This document shows, piece after piece, positions 1 through 8,728 of a stretch of 32,562 bases of DNA (position 1 is the stretch's first letter; every line of letters begins with the position of its first letter). The position numbers were made by a program, and so were the translations under genes. The notes beneath the pieces were generated by a model. That model saw nothing but the letters and a program-made list of their open reading frames with translations, made no database searches and was not told where the DNA came from. The stretch is from the NCBI RefSeq assembly GCF_008831285.2, contig NW_022205246.1, positions 1 to 32,562 on the forward strand, written 5' to 3'. Source of the DNA: Nymphaea colorata (taxonomy: Eukaryota; Streptophyta; Magnoliopsida; Nymphaeales; Nymphaeaceae).

Positions 1-67
1 CAACCCCAACCCCAACCCCAACCCCAACCCCAACCCCAACCCCAACCCCAACCCCAACCCCAACCCC
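1..67. repeat. Left telomere, (CCCCAA)n
   Basis: About eleven tandem CCCCAA units run from the first base and stop at 67, where unique sequence begins. This is the C-rich strand of a C4A2/G4T2 telomere as known from oligohymenophorean ciliates. The mirror-image array at the other end of the window shows that this is a whole macronuclear chromosome rather than a fragment. Confidence 0.97.
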
Positions 68-118
68 TGTATTTTTTTAATAGATATAGTCGATATGGTT
101 GTTTAACAGCAATAACAA

Positions 119-1870
119 TCAAATTGAATCATCAGGCGAAGATTCAGCAGAAATGTCGCCTTCCTCAAGATCGATTTTTCCTCCCCTATAAAAGGTGACC
201 TTGGCTGGTAGCCGCGATAGATCTTTGATTTGCTCCACAACTCTCAACTGAAACTTATCAACAACCAAATTCCTGGCATCTTTTCCGCAAATGGGGCACT
301 TCCAGCTGCGTTCTTGCGATGCATGTTGGAAGGAAAGATAAGTCTGCAGGTCAAAACAGTTAAAATGCTGGCAGTTCTTGCCCCGGACTGGCGTTTAGAT
401 CAGCTCGCGAGAGTAAGGATCATAACAGGAGATTGCTAAGTGGTCTATATGAACGTCTTCGTGGCGGTTGCTCTCTTGTTATAGTGGATTTAAGCTGGCC
501 TCGTTGCGGCTTTCGGCAATGATGGAAGTCATTAGGCTCTACAGTGGAACCTTCTCCACCAAGAAGATTCCAAAAAGGAAAATGTCTCTTCGATTGTCGC
601 GAAAGCATGATGAATAGCTGTCATTAGTATCGAGGGAAATGCGCACCCTCTCTAAATTAGGAATGGAACTTGCTCTTGGCTCCTGGAAGATATAGGGTGT
701 GATGTAGTAGGCAGTGTCCTTTCTCCGCTTCTGTGAATGATCGACCAGCAGTGGAGGAACCTCAAACACTAGCTATTCATTAATTCTGAAAACCGCCCTA
801 TCAGGCCAAGTGACTCCTTCATTTCTTGGAGTTACACAGCTCACCATAATCTCAAACCTCCCTGTACTGCAGATCCGTTCAAGACTTTTCATGTTGATTT
901 GCTACTCAAAGAAGAAATCCCCGTTCGGCCAGTCCAGGAAGTATAGGCCTATCGTCTATACTACCTTGTTAAAGGGGTCTCGATCTCGCATCGAGCAGCC
1001 CAGGCATACACTTGTGCAAGAAGTGTGGTAATGGAAATTGCAGTTTGGACATGAGTAGGTGTTTTGACGATTCAGAAATCCTCTGCAGACACAGTGCTGC
1101 ATTACTGCATTAGGCTACTCTAAAAATTGATATTCTTCGTTGTTTCGACCCAGCAAGTATTGCTTGAGACAAGCACCTATTTTACGAAGGTTTGGCTTTC
1201 TCCTATCCTTGGGAGGTCTTCCCCTTGCAGCTGAGTATCCTCTATCTTCTGGAATTTTATAAGCCAAGGGTTCCTTCTCGGTTTGTGATGTCTTGCCGGC
1301 GTTCTTAGGTGGGTTCGGCTCTTCCTGAGGGAAAGTAGGAGCAGGAGGAGATGCAAAATACGACTGTGTGTATGGCGCTGGCGACTGTTGGCCAATCATT
1401 CCACCCATCTGGTAGACGCTGTAAGGGCCATAGTACATGTAGTGCAGACGGGCCTTCTCGAACTCGTCGTCAAAAGGCAATCCCTGTGTCCCGTGCGGTT
1501 GGGTGAGTGATGCAGGTTGCTGGAATCGCTCTTGGAACATCTCGTAGGCGCGTATGCAGTTTAGGAAGTGGAACTCATGGAGGATTCGGTGCAGCAAGGC
1601 CTTGGACTACATTGAGATCTGCGAGTAGACTGGGTTAGCAAGCACTGGAGCAATCTGATCTCTGAGCTATTCGACGAAGTACTTGTGAGCCATGTTGAAG
1701 GCGACGATGCCATGAAAGACGCGACTTTGGATGAGGTGGGGATCGTCGGTACGTGGCTGGCGTAGGAGGTCTAGGATCTCGTGGTATTGTGCGATCTAAA
1801 GGCGATAGAACTTGTGGCGGTGGAGTATGTGGTGGATCATGGTCTTGAGCTCCTCGGGCAGTTCCTCCAT
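119..1870 (-). CDS. PIAS/Siz-type SUMO E3 ligase with SP-RING (MIZ) zinc finger
   Basis: One uninterrupted frame of 583 codons from ATG (1870) to TGA (119-121) if TAA/TAG are sense. From about residue 479 it carries a classic MIZ/SP-RING finger: a Ser/Cys-Tyr-Asp-Pro stretch, then ETPVRGKNCQHFNCFDL, then WKCPICGK, with the expected Cys/His spacing. In that motif the first residue is a TAA codon. Residues about 300-430 resemble the PINIT region (VRISLDTNDS). Around residues 255-295 a Cys-rich block (HCVCRGF, SCPNCNFHYHTSC) looks like a PHD-type finger, as in plant SIZ1. I see no clear SAP domain; the N-terminus is helical with a Gln/Pro/Tyr-rich linker. Family members move SUMO from the E2 to nuclear substrates. 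There are no introns or frameshifts. The stop lies only 51 nt from the telomere, so the 3' UTR is very short. A 46-bp piece of this gene recurs in the scar near 4.7 kb. Confidence 0.88.
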
Positions 1871-2320
1871 CGATCAATCACAAATAAAGTGGAAGCCAAA
1901 CACAGTCGCAAAAGCATATTCAAAGCATAGTTTATCAATAATTTCATAAGGCAATCCTCAATTTTACATCTTCGATTTTATTGCAGTAAGTCGTTGCGCC
2001 ATTATCAATATATTCCCAGCTTTAAATCGAACTAAATTGGCTTTGACCATCTTAATGATAGTCCATAAAGTCTTATCTGTTAATTTGTGGATATTTTAAT
2101 TTCATTTTTACTTTAATCTGAAATGTGTTAATATTTATTTTTTTCCATCGTTCTTGATTTGTGCTAAAGATATGCCGAAACATTAAAAGATGCAGAATAA
2201 GCGAAAATTATGACGTTGGCTAGGCTCATTTGATATATTTTACTTTGGGTTTAGACTTTACTGAAAGCTCTGAGTTCGAATAAAAAGGCATTAAATCAAC
2301 TCTATAACCAATAATTCTTC
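1871..2320. promoter_or_regulatory. Divergent intergenic region between SUMO ligase and secreted thioredoxin
   Basis: AT-rich spacer of 450 bp lying between two divergently transcribed genes, so it must hold both promoters. At 2257-2267 it contains TTTACTGAAAG, 64 nt before the thioredoxin start. The same element lies about 70 nt before the starts of the two other secreted thioredoxins (3762-3772 and 9588-9598). A part around 1990-2025 recurs near 4722-4750. No gene seen. Confidence 0.55.
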
Positions 2321-2749
2321 ATGAAAGTCTTCCTCTTGGCTTTTCTTATCGTCTTAGCCTCCTGCGTCCACCTCAAACAGCATGAAGCCGCTCGCTAAGG
2401 CCATCTCGCCTCGGACCAACTCCTGAATGCTCAAAACCGAGCACAAGTGGATGATTTCGCCAAGAAACATAAGCAGACGCTGGTCATCATTTGCCCTCAG
2501 CTAAATATAGACTGCAATAGTGCCAAGAACTAGTATGGGGAATACGGAAAGACTCTTAATGTCCCCCTTGTGGCCGTTGACTCCAAAAGCTATCCAATGA
2601 TAGGCAAATCTTACGGAATTACAAGCTCTACCCGTCCAACACTGGTGTTTGTAAACGATAAAGCGTAGAAAGTCGATGCAAGGTCATACGCACGTGCCGA
2701 AGCATACAATATTGCCAACTCAATCAATGAAGCTAACAAGGCCATATGA
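2321..2749 (+). CDS. Secreted, strongly diverged thioredoxin-like protein
   Basis: 142 codons from ATG to TGA with three in-frame UAR codons. The N-terminus (MKVFLLAFLIVLASCVHL) is a signal peptide nearly identical to those of the genes at 3832 and 9657, and the following KQHEAAREGHLASDQ matches their propeptide-like segment. The body keeps a faint thioredoxin pattern: TLVIIC in place of the central strand, then a later TRPTLVFVND that matches the cis-Pro strand. The WCGPC site is absent; two cysteines eight residues apart (CPQLNIDC) sit near that position. If it folds as a thioredoxin it is probably not a normal dithiol oxidoreductase. Identity as a paralogue rests on the leader and shared promoter; function is unknown. 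Confidence 0.7.
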
Positions 2750-2946
2750 TCATCATCCCATCCATCATATCCAAATTATATCAAGCAAGGTGTACACTTC
2801 ATTTAGTTAAAAATTAAAGGTCGAATGCTTTATCAAGGAAAATAATCATTATCTGCATTCCAATTCAACTGAATCAGCTTGTTTCCATCTTGGGTACCTC
2901 TAACGATTCTTGAGCCTCAACTGTAAGTGAATTTCATCCACCTAGC

Positions 2947-3372
2947 TCAAACTGAAGTTCTAAACCTTTGCGCTGATGATTGATCTCCTAATCTTATCAC
3001 AACGATATTACTCTTCCTTTCGCAGTGATAAAAATAAGATATCTTGCCAATCAGACCTGTCCCAAATCTTTTCGCTAAATCCATCAGATTCAACCTTAAG
3101 GTAATTATTTGCACTTCCTCATAAGGATTGCTTTGGGTTCGATTGCCCATTTTGAAATAATTCTATGGCTCATCCAATAAGCCAACTTGGACACGAAAAT
3201 GTCTAATTTCCCCATCATTCTTTACCCTTTACCTAATCGCTTGTCTCAGCAGCTCTAGACCTTAAATTTGCAATATCAGCAAAGCTGTTCTGGCTACATC
3301 GGCGCTACCAGCAAAATTGCAAGCTGATTTCCTAAACTTTGACTTCTACTCATCTCTTTAGCTTTTCGTCAT
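2947..3372 (-). CDS. Hypothetical protein, 141 aa
   Basis: A TGA-free frame from ATG at 3372 to TGA at 2947-2949, starting MTKSERDEEKSKFRKSA. Its UAR codons fall mostly at sites where Glu fits well (ERDEEK, LLDEPEN), and the middle is helix-like. I do not recognise a family. Caution: with a single stop codon, open frames of this length arise by chance, and another frame over the same bases stays open for about 95 codons. It could be a real small gene, a decayed one, or noise. It sits tail to tail with the thioredoxin ending at 2749. Confidence 0.35.
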
Positions 3373-3831
3373 TAAAAATAAATTGCATAAATTCTCAGAA
3401 TTGATTTGACGCTGAATAAAACTTACTCTGGAGTTCCTTTTTATGAATTTCGTCGGTTATACCAATTTATGTTGTTTCATGAGGATTATGCCTTTAATAA
3501 TCTTCTTCTTTCTATTTAATAATGATTATCACAATCGCAACAACAACTTAAATTGGTTCTTTCCTATGCATATTAATTGATCTTTTTAATATTTTCTTAT
3601 TGTCTAAAAATATTTTTGTTTATGTTGGAGCTTTCTTTGTTCTTCGAAATTCCAAAAAAATATATAATTTTAGTTAAAGACACGAGTAAAATCGCACTTC
3701 ATGGAGAAAGAAACTGAAGTTTCTTACTATTTTTGAAAAAAAATTGATTCATGTTCAAAGAGTTACTGAAAGTATTCGAATTTATGTTGAAATCTAAAGG
3801 CTCAAAGCAACATTATAATCAATTATTCTCT
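3373..3831. promoter_or_regulatory. AT-rich intergenic region with secreted-thioredoxin promoter element
   Basis: No convincing gene in this stretch. It contains GTTACTGAAAG at 3762-3772, 70 nt before the start of the next gene, matching the element upstream of the other two secreted thioredoxins. Confidence 0.45.
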
Positions 3832-4236
3832 ATGAAAATCCTCCTCTTAGCCCTCTTAGTGCTTCTTGCTTCCTGCATTCACTTGCAGGAGCACGAAATC
3901 GCCCTCTAGGGCCACTTGACTGAAGAAGCTAACTCGATCACTGAGCTTTTTAACATCATCTCGAAGCGAAGAGTCACTGTGGTTGAATTCTACACCACCT
4001 GGTCCGCTCCAAGCGTCCGTATCGAGCCCTATGCTGCCAAGAAGTGCGCACAGAATGGCCTCACCTTTGTCAAGGTCAACATGGATGTTAACTCCGGTGC
4101 TGTTACCAAGTATAATGTGCAGGTAATGCCCACCTTCCTTGTCCTTGGCTCAAGGGGAGAAGTCCTGTTCCAGAAGATTGGAGGAACTGAAGGAATTGTC
4201 GATAACGTTGTCGCAGAGGCTCTTAAAGCCAAATGA
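3832..4236 (+). CDS. Secreted thioredoxin paralogue lacking both active-site cysteines
   Basis: 134 residues. A signal peptide (MKILLLALLVLLASC) precedes a thioredoxin fold: VTVVEFYTTW at about residues 48-57, FVKVNMDVN, then the cis-Pro strand MPTFLVLG and KIGGTEG. The gene at 9657 is the same length and aligns throughout. Where that gene has WCGPC, this one has WSAPS (about residues 57-61), so both redox cysteines are gone while the fold is kept. It cannot do thiol-disulfide exchange in the usual way; a chaperone-like or binding role is possible but unproven. One TAG codon in the propeptide region lines up with a CAG codon in the paralogue, which is one base from either reading. The conserved upstream element lies at 3762. 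Confidence 0.85.
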
Positions 4237-4555
4237 TTCATCCATCACCAGAATTTACCAATTATATAAACAAATATCATCTGTTTTCAGCGGAACATGA
4301 ATACAAAGGCAAAAAAACGAATGTGGTTTTTGAATTTTTAGCAACTTAAGATCAATTATAACATATTATAGTTATCTTTGCATGGTCTTTTTTACGCCAG
4401 TCTTAAGACCAATATAATATGGTGTTAATTTCGGTTGTATCAGGAAGATTTTTTATCACAGCCAAAATATAGCTTTTTCCAAATTTGCATTTTTCTTTGG
4501 AAGTCTTGGCATTATGCCTAACGAATTAATTAATAGAATTGTGTTAATTTATAAA
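4237..4555. other. Intergenic stretch, no gene seen
   Basis: AT-rich sequence with no coding signal that I can support. Its end, just before 4556, carries the same short lead-in (GAATTGTGTTAATTTATAAA) found before the CIMIP2-like copy at 8249, and a variant of it precedes the copy at 10323. The duplication therefore began upstream of the start codon. Confidence 0.5.
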
Positions 4556-4760
4556 ATGAGCAAACAAATTGACGGTTTTCTTCAAATGGACGCCAGTCAC
4601 AAGTTCAACCAAGAGAAGACCACAGCCTACCGCAGCAAGGCAATCGAACCGCAGGACTTCATGCAGTGGACCAAGGTCGCGTGGTACTGTGCGATCTAAA
4701 GGCGATAGAACTTGTGGCCGTTGCGCCATCATCGAAATATTCCCTATCTTTCTTTTTATT
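4556..4760 (+). pseudogene. Chimeric gene scar: CIMIP2-like 5' end joined to SUMO-ligase fragment
   Basis: From ATG at 4556 to about 4675 the sequence is a diverged copy of the first 40 codons of the genes at 8249 and 10323 (MSKQIDGFLQMDASHKF). It then switches abruptly, at the point matching codon 40, to about 46 bp (4676-4721) matching 1773-1818, a piece of the SUMO-ligase coding region. Next comes a short match (about 4722-4750) to 1990-2025, the spacer upstream of that gene. A long frame continues through the junction into the GC-rich repeat, but this is expected with one stop codon. I read it as a rearrangement scar, not a functional gene. Confidence 0.7.
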
Positions 4761-4825
4761 ATTAATACTGGAGGAAAGAAAGGCCTGATTCAGTCTCTCC
4801 AAGGAAAAAACAAACGATTGCATCG

Positions 4826-5565
4826 TCAGTAAGATGTTGTCCGCCGAAGGAGGCCTCAGGGCGCATGGTTGGGGGGGGCGAGGCAGGAGGGGAGGGGCGT
4901 GGCAGGAGGGCGAGGGCGAGGCAGGAGGGGGCGGGGCGGTGTTTTGAGGTAGATGTAAATGAACTCTGCGCGGGGGTGCGTCCTCCGTGCTTCGGCGCTG
5001 CCCTTCTGCGCGGTCGGTCCGGGCGGTCGGCCCTTTGATAATATATAATAAAGTCGATGGCTTCAAAGTCCGGGCGTCCCTCGCTCCTCCTCGTCCTCGC
5101 CCTCGCCCTCGCGCTGGTGCGAGTCGCCCCGCAGCAGGCGGACCCTGTCTTCTCGAAAGCGCTGGCTGCGTTTTCCGCGGAGAACGAGAGCCAGATGAAG
5201 GCGGGTCTGCTGGTCACCCTCAAGAGCGCGTGCAGCTTCATCGTCGCCCAGCAGCTGCTTCCGCTGTCCTCCATTTCGGTTTACTCGGACCTCCGCAGTC
5301 CGACCACGCACGGGGCGGCCGACTTCCTCGACCTCCTGGTCGTGGCCTACGACAGCAGCGGCACCCCCCTCGAGCAGGTGGTCGTCGAGGCGATGTTCGG
5401 CTTCGATCCGCGCATCCCCTTCGAGCTGGCCAAGGACTACTCCGGCCTGCCATCTCTCCAGGCCCCTCTCGCCACCACCTACGTCGGCATCTCCTACTAC
5501 CGAAATGCCTATTCGCTCTATCAGGAAGACCGCCGCGGTGCCAAAAGCCTCTGGCAAACCATCTA
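4826..5565. repeat. GC-rich 740-bp repeat, copy A
   Basis: Matches 7281-8020 over the same length with one difference that I can see (A at 5558, G at 8013). The flanks on both sides are unrelated. The segment is strikingly GC-rich compared with its AT-rich surroundings, including an eight-base G run and GGAGGGGAGGGG-type tracts. It contains the upstream region and most of the gene starting at 5057. High identity with sharp edges suggests a recent duplication or gene conversion. Confidence 0.93.
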
Positions 5566-5617
5566 TTTGTTACTTTCTCGAGTCAGTTTTGACTTGGCTT
5601 CAGCAGCCAGAATGTGA
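5057..5617 (+). CDS. Secreted GC-rich paralogue, PD-(D/E)XK signature lost, tail replaced (copy A)
   Basis: 186 residues with a signal peptide (SLLLVLALALALVRVAP). It is the same protein as the gene at 7512 until the repeat ends at 5565, within codon 170; the last 17 residues come from unrelated flanking DNA, so the C-terminus is truncated and replaced. Compared with the AT-rich paralogue at 6488 it keeps the order of elements (ADFLDLLVVAYDSSGTPLEQVVVE) but has EAM (about residues 111-113) where that gene has ELK, which removes the lysine of a PD-(D/E)XK site. Codons end almost always in G or C, unlike the paralogue. A TATA-like AT-rich run lies directly before the ATG. No family recognised beyond the inferred nuclease-like fold. 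Confidence 0.6.
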   Translation: MASKSGRPSLLLVLALALALVRVAPQQADPVFSKALAAFSAENESQMKAGLLVTLKSACSFIVAQQLLPLSSISVYSDLRSPTTHGAADFLDLLVVAYDSSGTPLEQVVVEAMFGFDPRIPFELAKDYSGLPSLQAPLATTYVGISYYRNAYSLYQEDRRGAKSLWQTIYLLLSRVSFDLASAARM

Positions 5618-6487
5618 CCAGGTAATGATTTTTATGAAATCATATTACTTATTGGCTATGTAAGTAATAATTCCTCTCTTCAGCATGCTGAAGTGTGTAT
5701 ATTCAAAAAAGCATACTCTTTTATATCTTTGAATCTAAAAAAAGCCGACTTTTTGAAGCTTTTCAGCTTTTACTGTGATTCAAGTGCCTGCAGAGCTGAG
5801 GCTGAAGCCTTCTTCCCTAAAATCTCTGGAGAAAGAAAAATAGTGAATTGGGATAAATCACTATGTTAGCTGCCATATTTCTCAAACAAGATGTTGTTTT
5901 TTTTATTTCAGTTATGAGCCTTGGACCTTGTCTTTTCCTAAAGTAGCATGAAATCTTTCCCTGAACCACTTTTCTGATTAAATCAATGCCCAAAACAAGG
6001 ACCAAACTGCCAATTTTACCAATATGAAGTATTGATCTTTTGTTTGCCTGATCATAAAACAATCATTTATAAATGCCCGAAAATCCTTCACAGGTAGTCC
6101 CCAATCCAGAACAATCCAGAAAAAATGCGCTATGTTGCGTTGTGAGTTCGAAAGGGCCGTAAGCGGGCATAATCTTTGTCAAATCGAAGGCAAAGGTGCT
6201 CAAAACAGAAGTGAAAGGAGCTGTAGCTGCAAGCCACCTTCAAGCCGTTCGGCCGCAAACAAAAGCCCTATGCTCGGTTCGTATCGCAAACAATAAAATG
6301 GCTACAGATAGATTGTGAGCAGTGACCACCATCACCGTCAGCCCAGAGGGAGCGAGTGGAGGGGCGGTGTTTTGAGATAGATGTAAATGAACTCTGTGCG
6401 GTGGTACGTTCTCTGTGCTTCTGCGTCGCCCTCCGGCACAGTTTATTCCGTGATGATCGAATTCTTATAATAATAAAGATCTGAGTG
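5618..6487. other. Intergenic region with one weak ORF and the 6488 promoter
   Basis: Mostly AT-rich. An 81-codon frame at 6073-6318 (+) starts MPENPSQVVPNPEQS and has a more balanced base composition than its surroundings, but I recognise nothing in it and it may be chance or a remnant. From about 6355 to the ATG at 6488 the sequence is a diverged copy of the upstream part of the GC-rich repeats (shared GGGGCGGTGTTTTGAG, then TAGATGTAAATGAACTCTG), so this promoter is homologous to theirs. Confidence 0.45.
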
Positions 6488-7084
6488 ATGGCTTCAAATT
6501 CCCAGTGCCTCTCCATCGTCTTCGTCCTCCTCTTCGTCCTCACACTAGTGCAAGTAACCCTTCAGCAAGACCTTGTTTTCGCGCGTGTTATGTAGGGTTT
6601 ATATCCTTCAAACTAATATGAATTTCAAGCTGCAATTTATCTCAGTTTGAAAAGTGCTATTAATCGATATAATGACGAGCATTCCAAATTAGATGCCTCA
6701 GAGTTCTCAATTCAATGCTAGTATTATACTCCTCTCATTCCTAACCAAAAACATGTAAATGGATATGCCGATATTATAATCATTCTCACTGACATTGAAG
6801 GTAATTATGTTTAGCAAATTATCATAGAACTGAAGTTTAACCATGGATAAGACATAGCCTTGATGCAAGCAATGACTTATCTTGGAATGCGTGAGGCGAT
6901 TCCTAATTTTCCAACGAGCTTTATTGGGCTAAGCTATATAAACGGGGACTGCATGCTGATTATTAATCACCAGAATAATGCCGGTTTTGCCTGGAATACT
7001 TTATATGGAAGGCTAGGACTTGCTTAGTTTAACCTTAAATTAATATTGAGCGTAATCTGGAATGGTCTTGGAAATGATTTGTGA
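6488..7084 (+). CDS. Secreted PD-(D/E)XK-like protein (AT-rich paralogue)
   Basis: 198 residues, ATG to TGA, no frameshift, seven or so UAR codons. The N-terminus (SIVFVLLFVLTLVQVTLQ) is a signal peptide. The core reads GYADIIIIL (Asp about residue 91), then EQIIIELKF (Glu114-x-Lys116), then a helix ALMQAMTYLG with a glutamine. That D...ExK...Q order is the signature of PD-(D/E)XK nuclease folds such as the DUF1703/PDDEXK_9 type. The assignment is inference from motif order alone. It is a homologue of the genes at 5057 and 7512 by leader, promoter and core, but is AT-rich where they are GC-rich. A secreted or vacuolar nuclease-like protein would be unusual; it could also be a non-catalytic binding domain. 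Confidence 0.65.
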
Positions 7085-7280
7085 TGACATATTCAAGATA
7101 AACATCTAACTGTCAAACGCTTGAACTCTGGAAGCTTGAGACTGCATAAAAGCCTCATAATTCTAGAATAAGGCTGAGATTATATATATGTGCAAGTAGA
7201 TGGCACAATATCCAAGTTATTAAAGCCAGGCCTTATCTTTAACAAAGTTAGAAGGCTAAGGATTGACTTCGGAAATGGTT

Positions 7281-8020
7281 TCAGTAAGATGTTGTCCGCC
7301 GAAGGAGGCCTCAGGGCGCATGGTTGGGGGGGGCGAGGCAGGAGGGGAGGGGCGTGGCAGGAGGGCGAGGGCGAGGCAGGAGGGGGCGGGGCGGTGTTTT
7401 GAGGTAGATGTAAATGAACTCTGCGCGGGGGTGCGTCCTCCGTGCTTCGGCGCTGCCCTTCTGCGCGGTCGGTCCGGGCGGTCGGCCCTTTGATAATATA
7501 TAATAAAGTCGATGGCTTCAAAGTCCGGGCGTCCCTCGCTCCTCCTCGTCCTCGCCCTCGCCCTCGCGCTGGTGCGAGTCGCCCCGCAGCAGGCGGACCC
7601 TGTCTTCTCGAAAGCGCTGGCTGCGTTTTCCGCGGAGAACGAGAGCCAGATGAAGGCGGGTCTGCTGGTCACCCTCAAGAGCGCGTGCAGCTTCATCGTC
7701 GCCCAGCAGCTGCTTCCGCTGTCCTCCATTTCGGTTTACTCGGACCTCCGCAGTCCGACCACGCACGGGGCGGCCGACTTCCTCGACCTCCTGGTCGTGG
7801 CCTACGACAGCAGCGGCACCCCCCTCGAGCAGGTGGTCGTCGAGGCGATGTTCGGCTTCGATCCGCGCATCCCCTTCGAGCTGGCCAAGGACTACTCCGG
7901 CCTGCCATCTCTCCAGGCCCCTCTCGCCACCACCTACGTCGGCATCTCCTACTACCGAAATGCCTATTCGCTCTATCAGGAAGACCGCCGCGGTGCCAAA
8001 AGCCTCTGGCAAGCCATCTA
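7281..8020. repeat. GC-rich 740-bp repeat, copy B
   Basis: Second copy of the segment at 4826-5565, same orientation, same length, one visible substitution. The junction at 7281 shows AT-rich sequence turning directly into the repeat. Unlike copy A, the reading frame continues past the right edge into sequence that still aligns with the AT-rich paralogue, so copy B is probably the source and copy A the derivative. Confidence 0.93.
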
Positions 8021-8102
8021 CTAAGAACTATTAAGAGCTAATTATAACTTGAATTAGCAGATTAGCACATGGCTTTACTTTGCTTACATGAATACCCTAT
8101 GA
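7512..8102 (+). CDS. Secreted GC-rich paralogue, PD-(D/E)XK signature lost (copy B, full length)
   Basis: 196 residues ending at TGA (8100-8102), reached by reading TAA and TAG near 8022 and 8055 as Glu. It has a signal peptide and is identical to copy A through its repeat portion apart from one residue. Its tail (IYEELLRANYNLNEQIST) aligns with the tail of the 6488 protein (LYGRLGLAEFNLKLILS), so this is the intact form. The ExK lysine is replaced by Met, so catalysis of PD-(D/E)XK type is unlikely. Extreme third-position GC inside the repeat gives way to AT-rich codons after 8020 within the same gene, a sharp composition break inside one reading frame. Confidence 0.65.
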
Positions 8103-8248
8103 GATCATGCATATCCATTCAAAATAAGCCCTCGTTCATAATTAAACTTATAAATCCATTTTTTATCCTTATTAGTGTTTATGCGTTTTTGCATCCCCTA
8201 GGAGTTTATGTTTATGGTCAATCGAATGGAATTGTGTTAATTTATAAA

Positions 8249-8728
8249 ATGAGCGAACAAATTGACGGTTTTCTTCAAATGGGCGCCAGCCACAAGTTCC
8301 ACCGCGAGAAGACCACTGCCTACCGCAGCCAGACCATCGAACCGCAGGACTTCCTGCAGTGGACCAAGAACCATATGTACAAGTCTTCTTATGCCCACTT
8401 CCATAGCAAGGTACGGTGAGGCCCATCAACGTAGGACTCAATCGAGCCCAAGACCACCGCCATCCCGGGATACCAGGGCTACGTTCCCTCCCTCAAGGCC
8501 GAGAACATCCACGCGAGAGGATACTCAGCCATGGCCAAGCAAAGTTTCCAGAATGATCGACTGGGCGCCAACCCGTTCGGCCTCGCTTCCACCGGCTTCA
8601 ACCTCAACCGGCAGGCCCTCGTCGATCACTCCAAGCTGGCTACCAGCACCAAATACGGCAAGAGCGAGTTGCATTTTGATCGATGCAAATACCATGAACT
8701 TAAAGACTGTGTTTCATTTGAAAGTTGA
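8249..8728 (+). pseudogene. Truncated FAM166/CIMIP2-like ciliary protein copy
   Basis: Two exons (8249-8410, 8435-8728), 151 codons. The first 133 residues are almost the same as in the gene at 10323: MSEQIDGFLQMGASHKFHR, then an IPGYQGYVPSLKAENIHAR motif like the PGYxGxIP motif of FAM166/CIMIP2 microtubule inner proteins of cilia (moderate confidence). Homology stops abruptly after YGKSEL near 8671 and the frame runs 18 residues into unrelated sequence. The C-terminal half present in the other copy is missing, so this is probably a broken duplicate, though it keeps an open frame and the intron. Its 5' flank is also duplicated. Confidence 0.65.
8411..8434 (+). other. 24-nt spliceosomal-type mini-intron
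   Basis: Begins GTACGG and ends CGTAG. Removing it joins HFHSK to DSIEPK in frame. The length is a multiple of three, and reading through would give a TGA after two codons. The same intron, base for base, is in the copy at 10485-10508. Confidence 0.8.

Noticed and set aside
3009-3110. Overlapping second open frame under the 2947-3372 ORF
   Set aside because: Open for about 95 codons but with no start in frame near its 5' end and a TGA just upstream; it shows how easily chance ORFs arise here.
4987-5592. Long Arg/Pro/Gly-rich frames on both strands over the two GC-rich repeats (e.g. 4987-5592 +, 5063-5557 -)
   Set aside because: Shadow frames: high GC gives few stops. The frame at 5057/7512 has the signal peptide and aligns with the AT-rich paralogue; the others do not.
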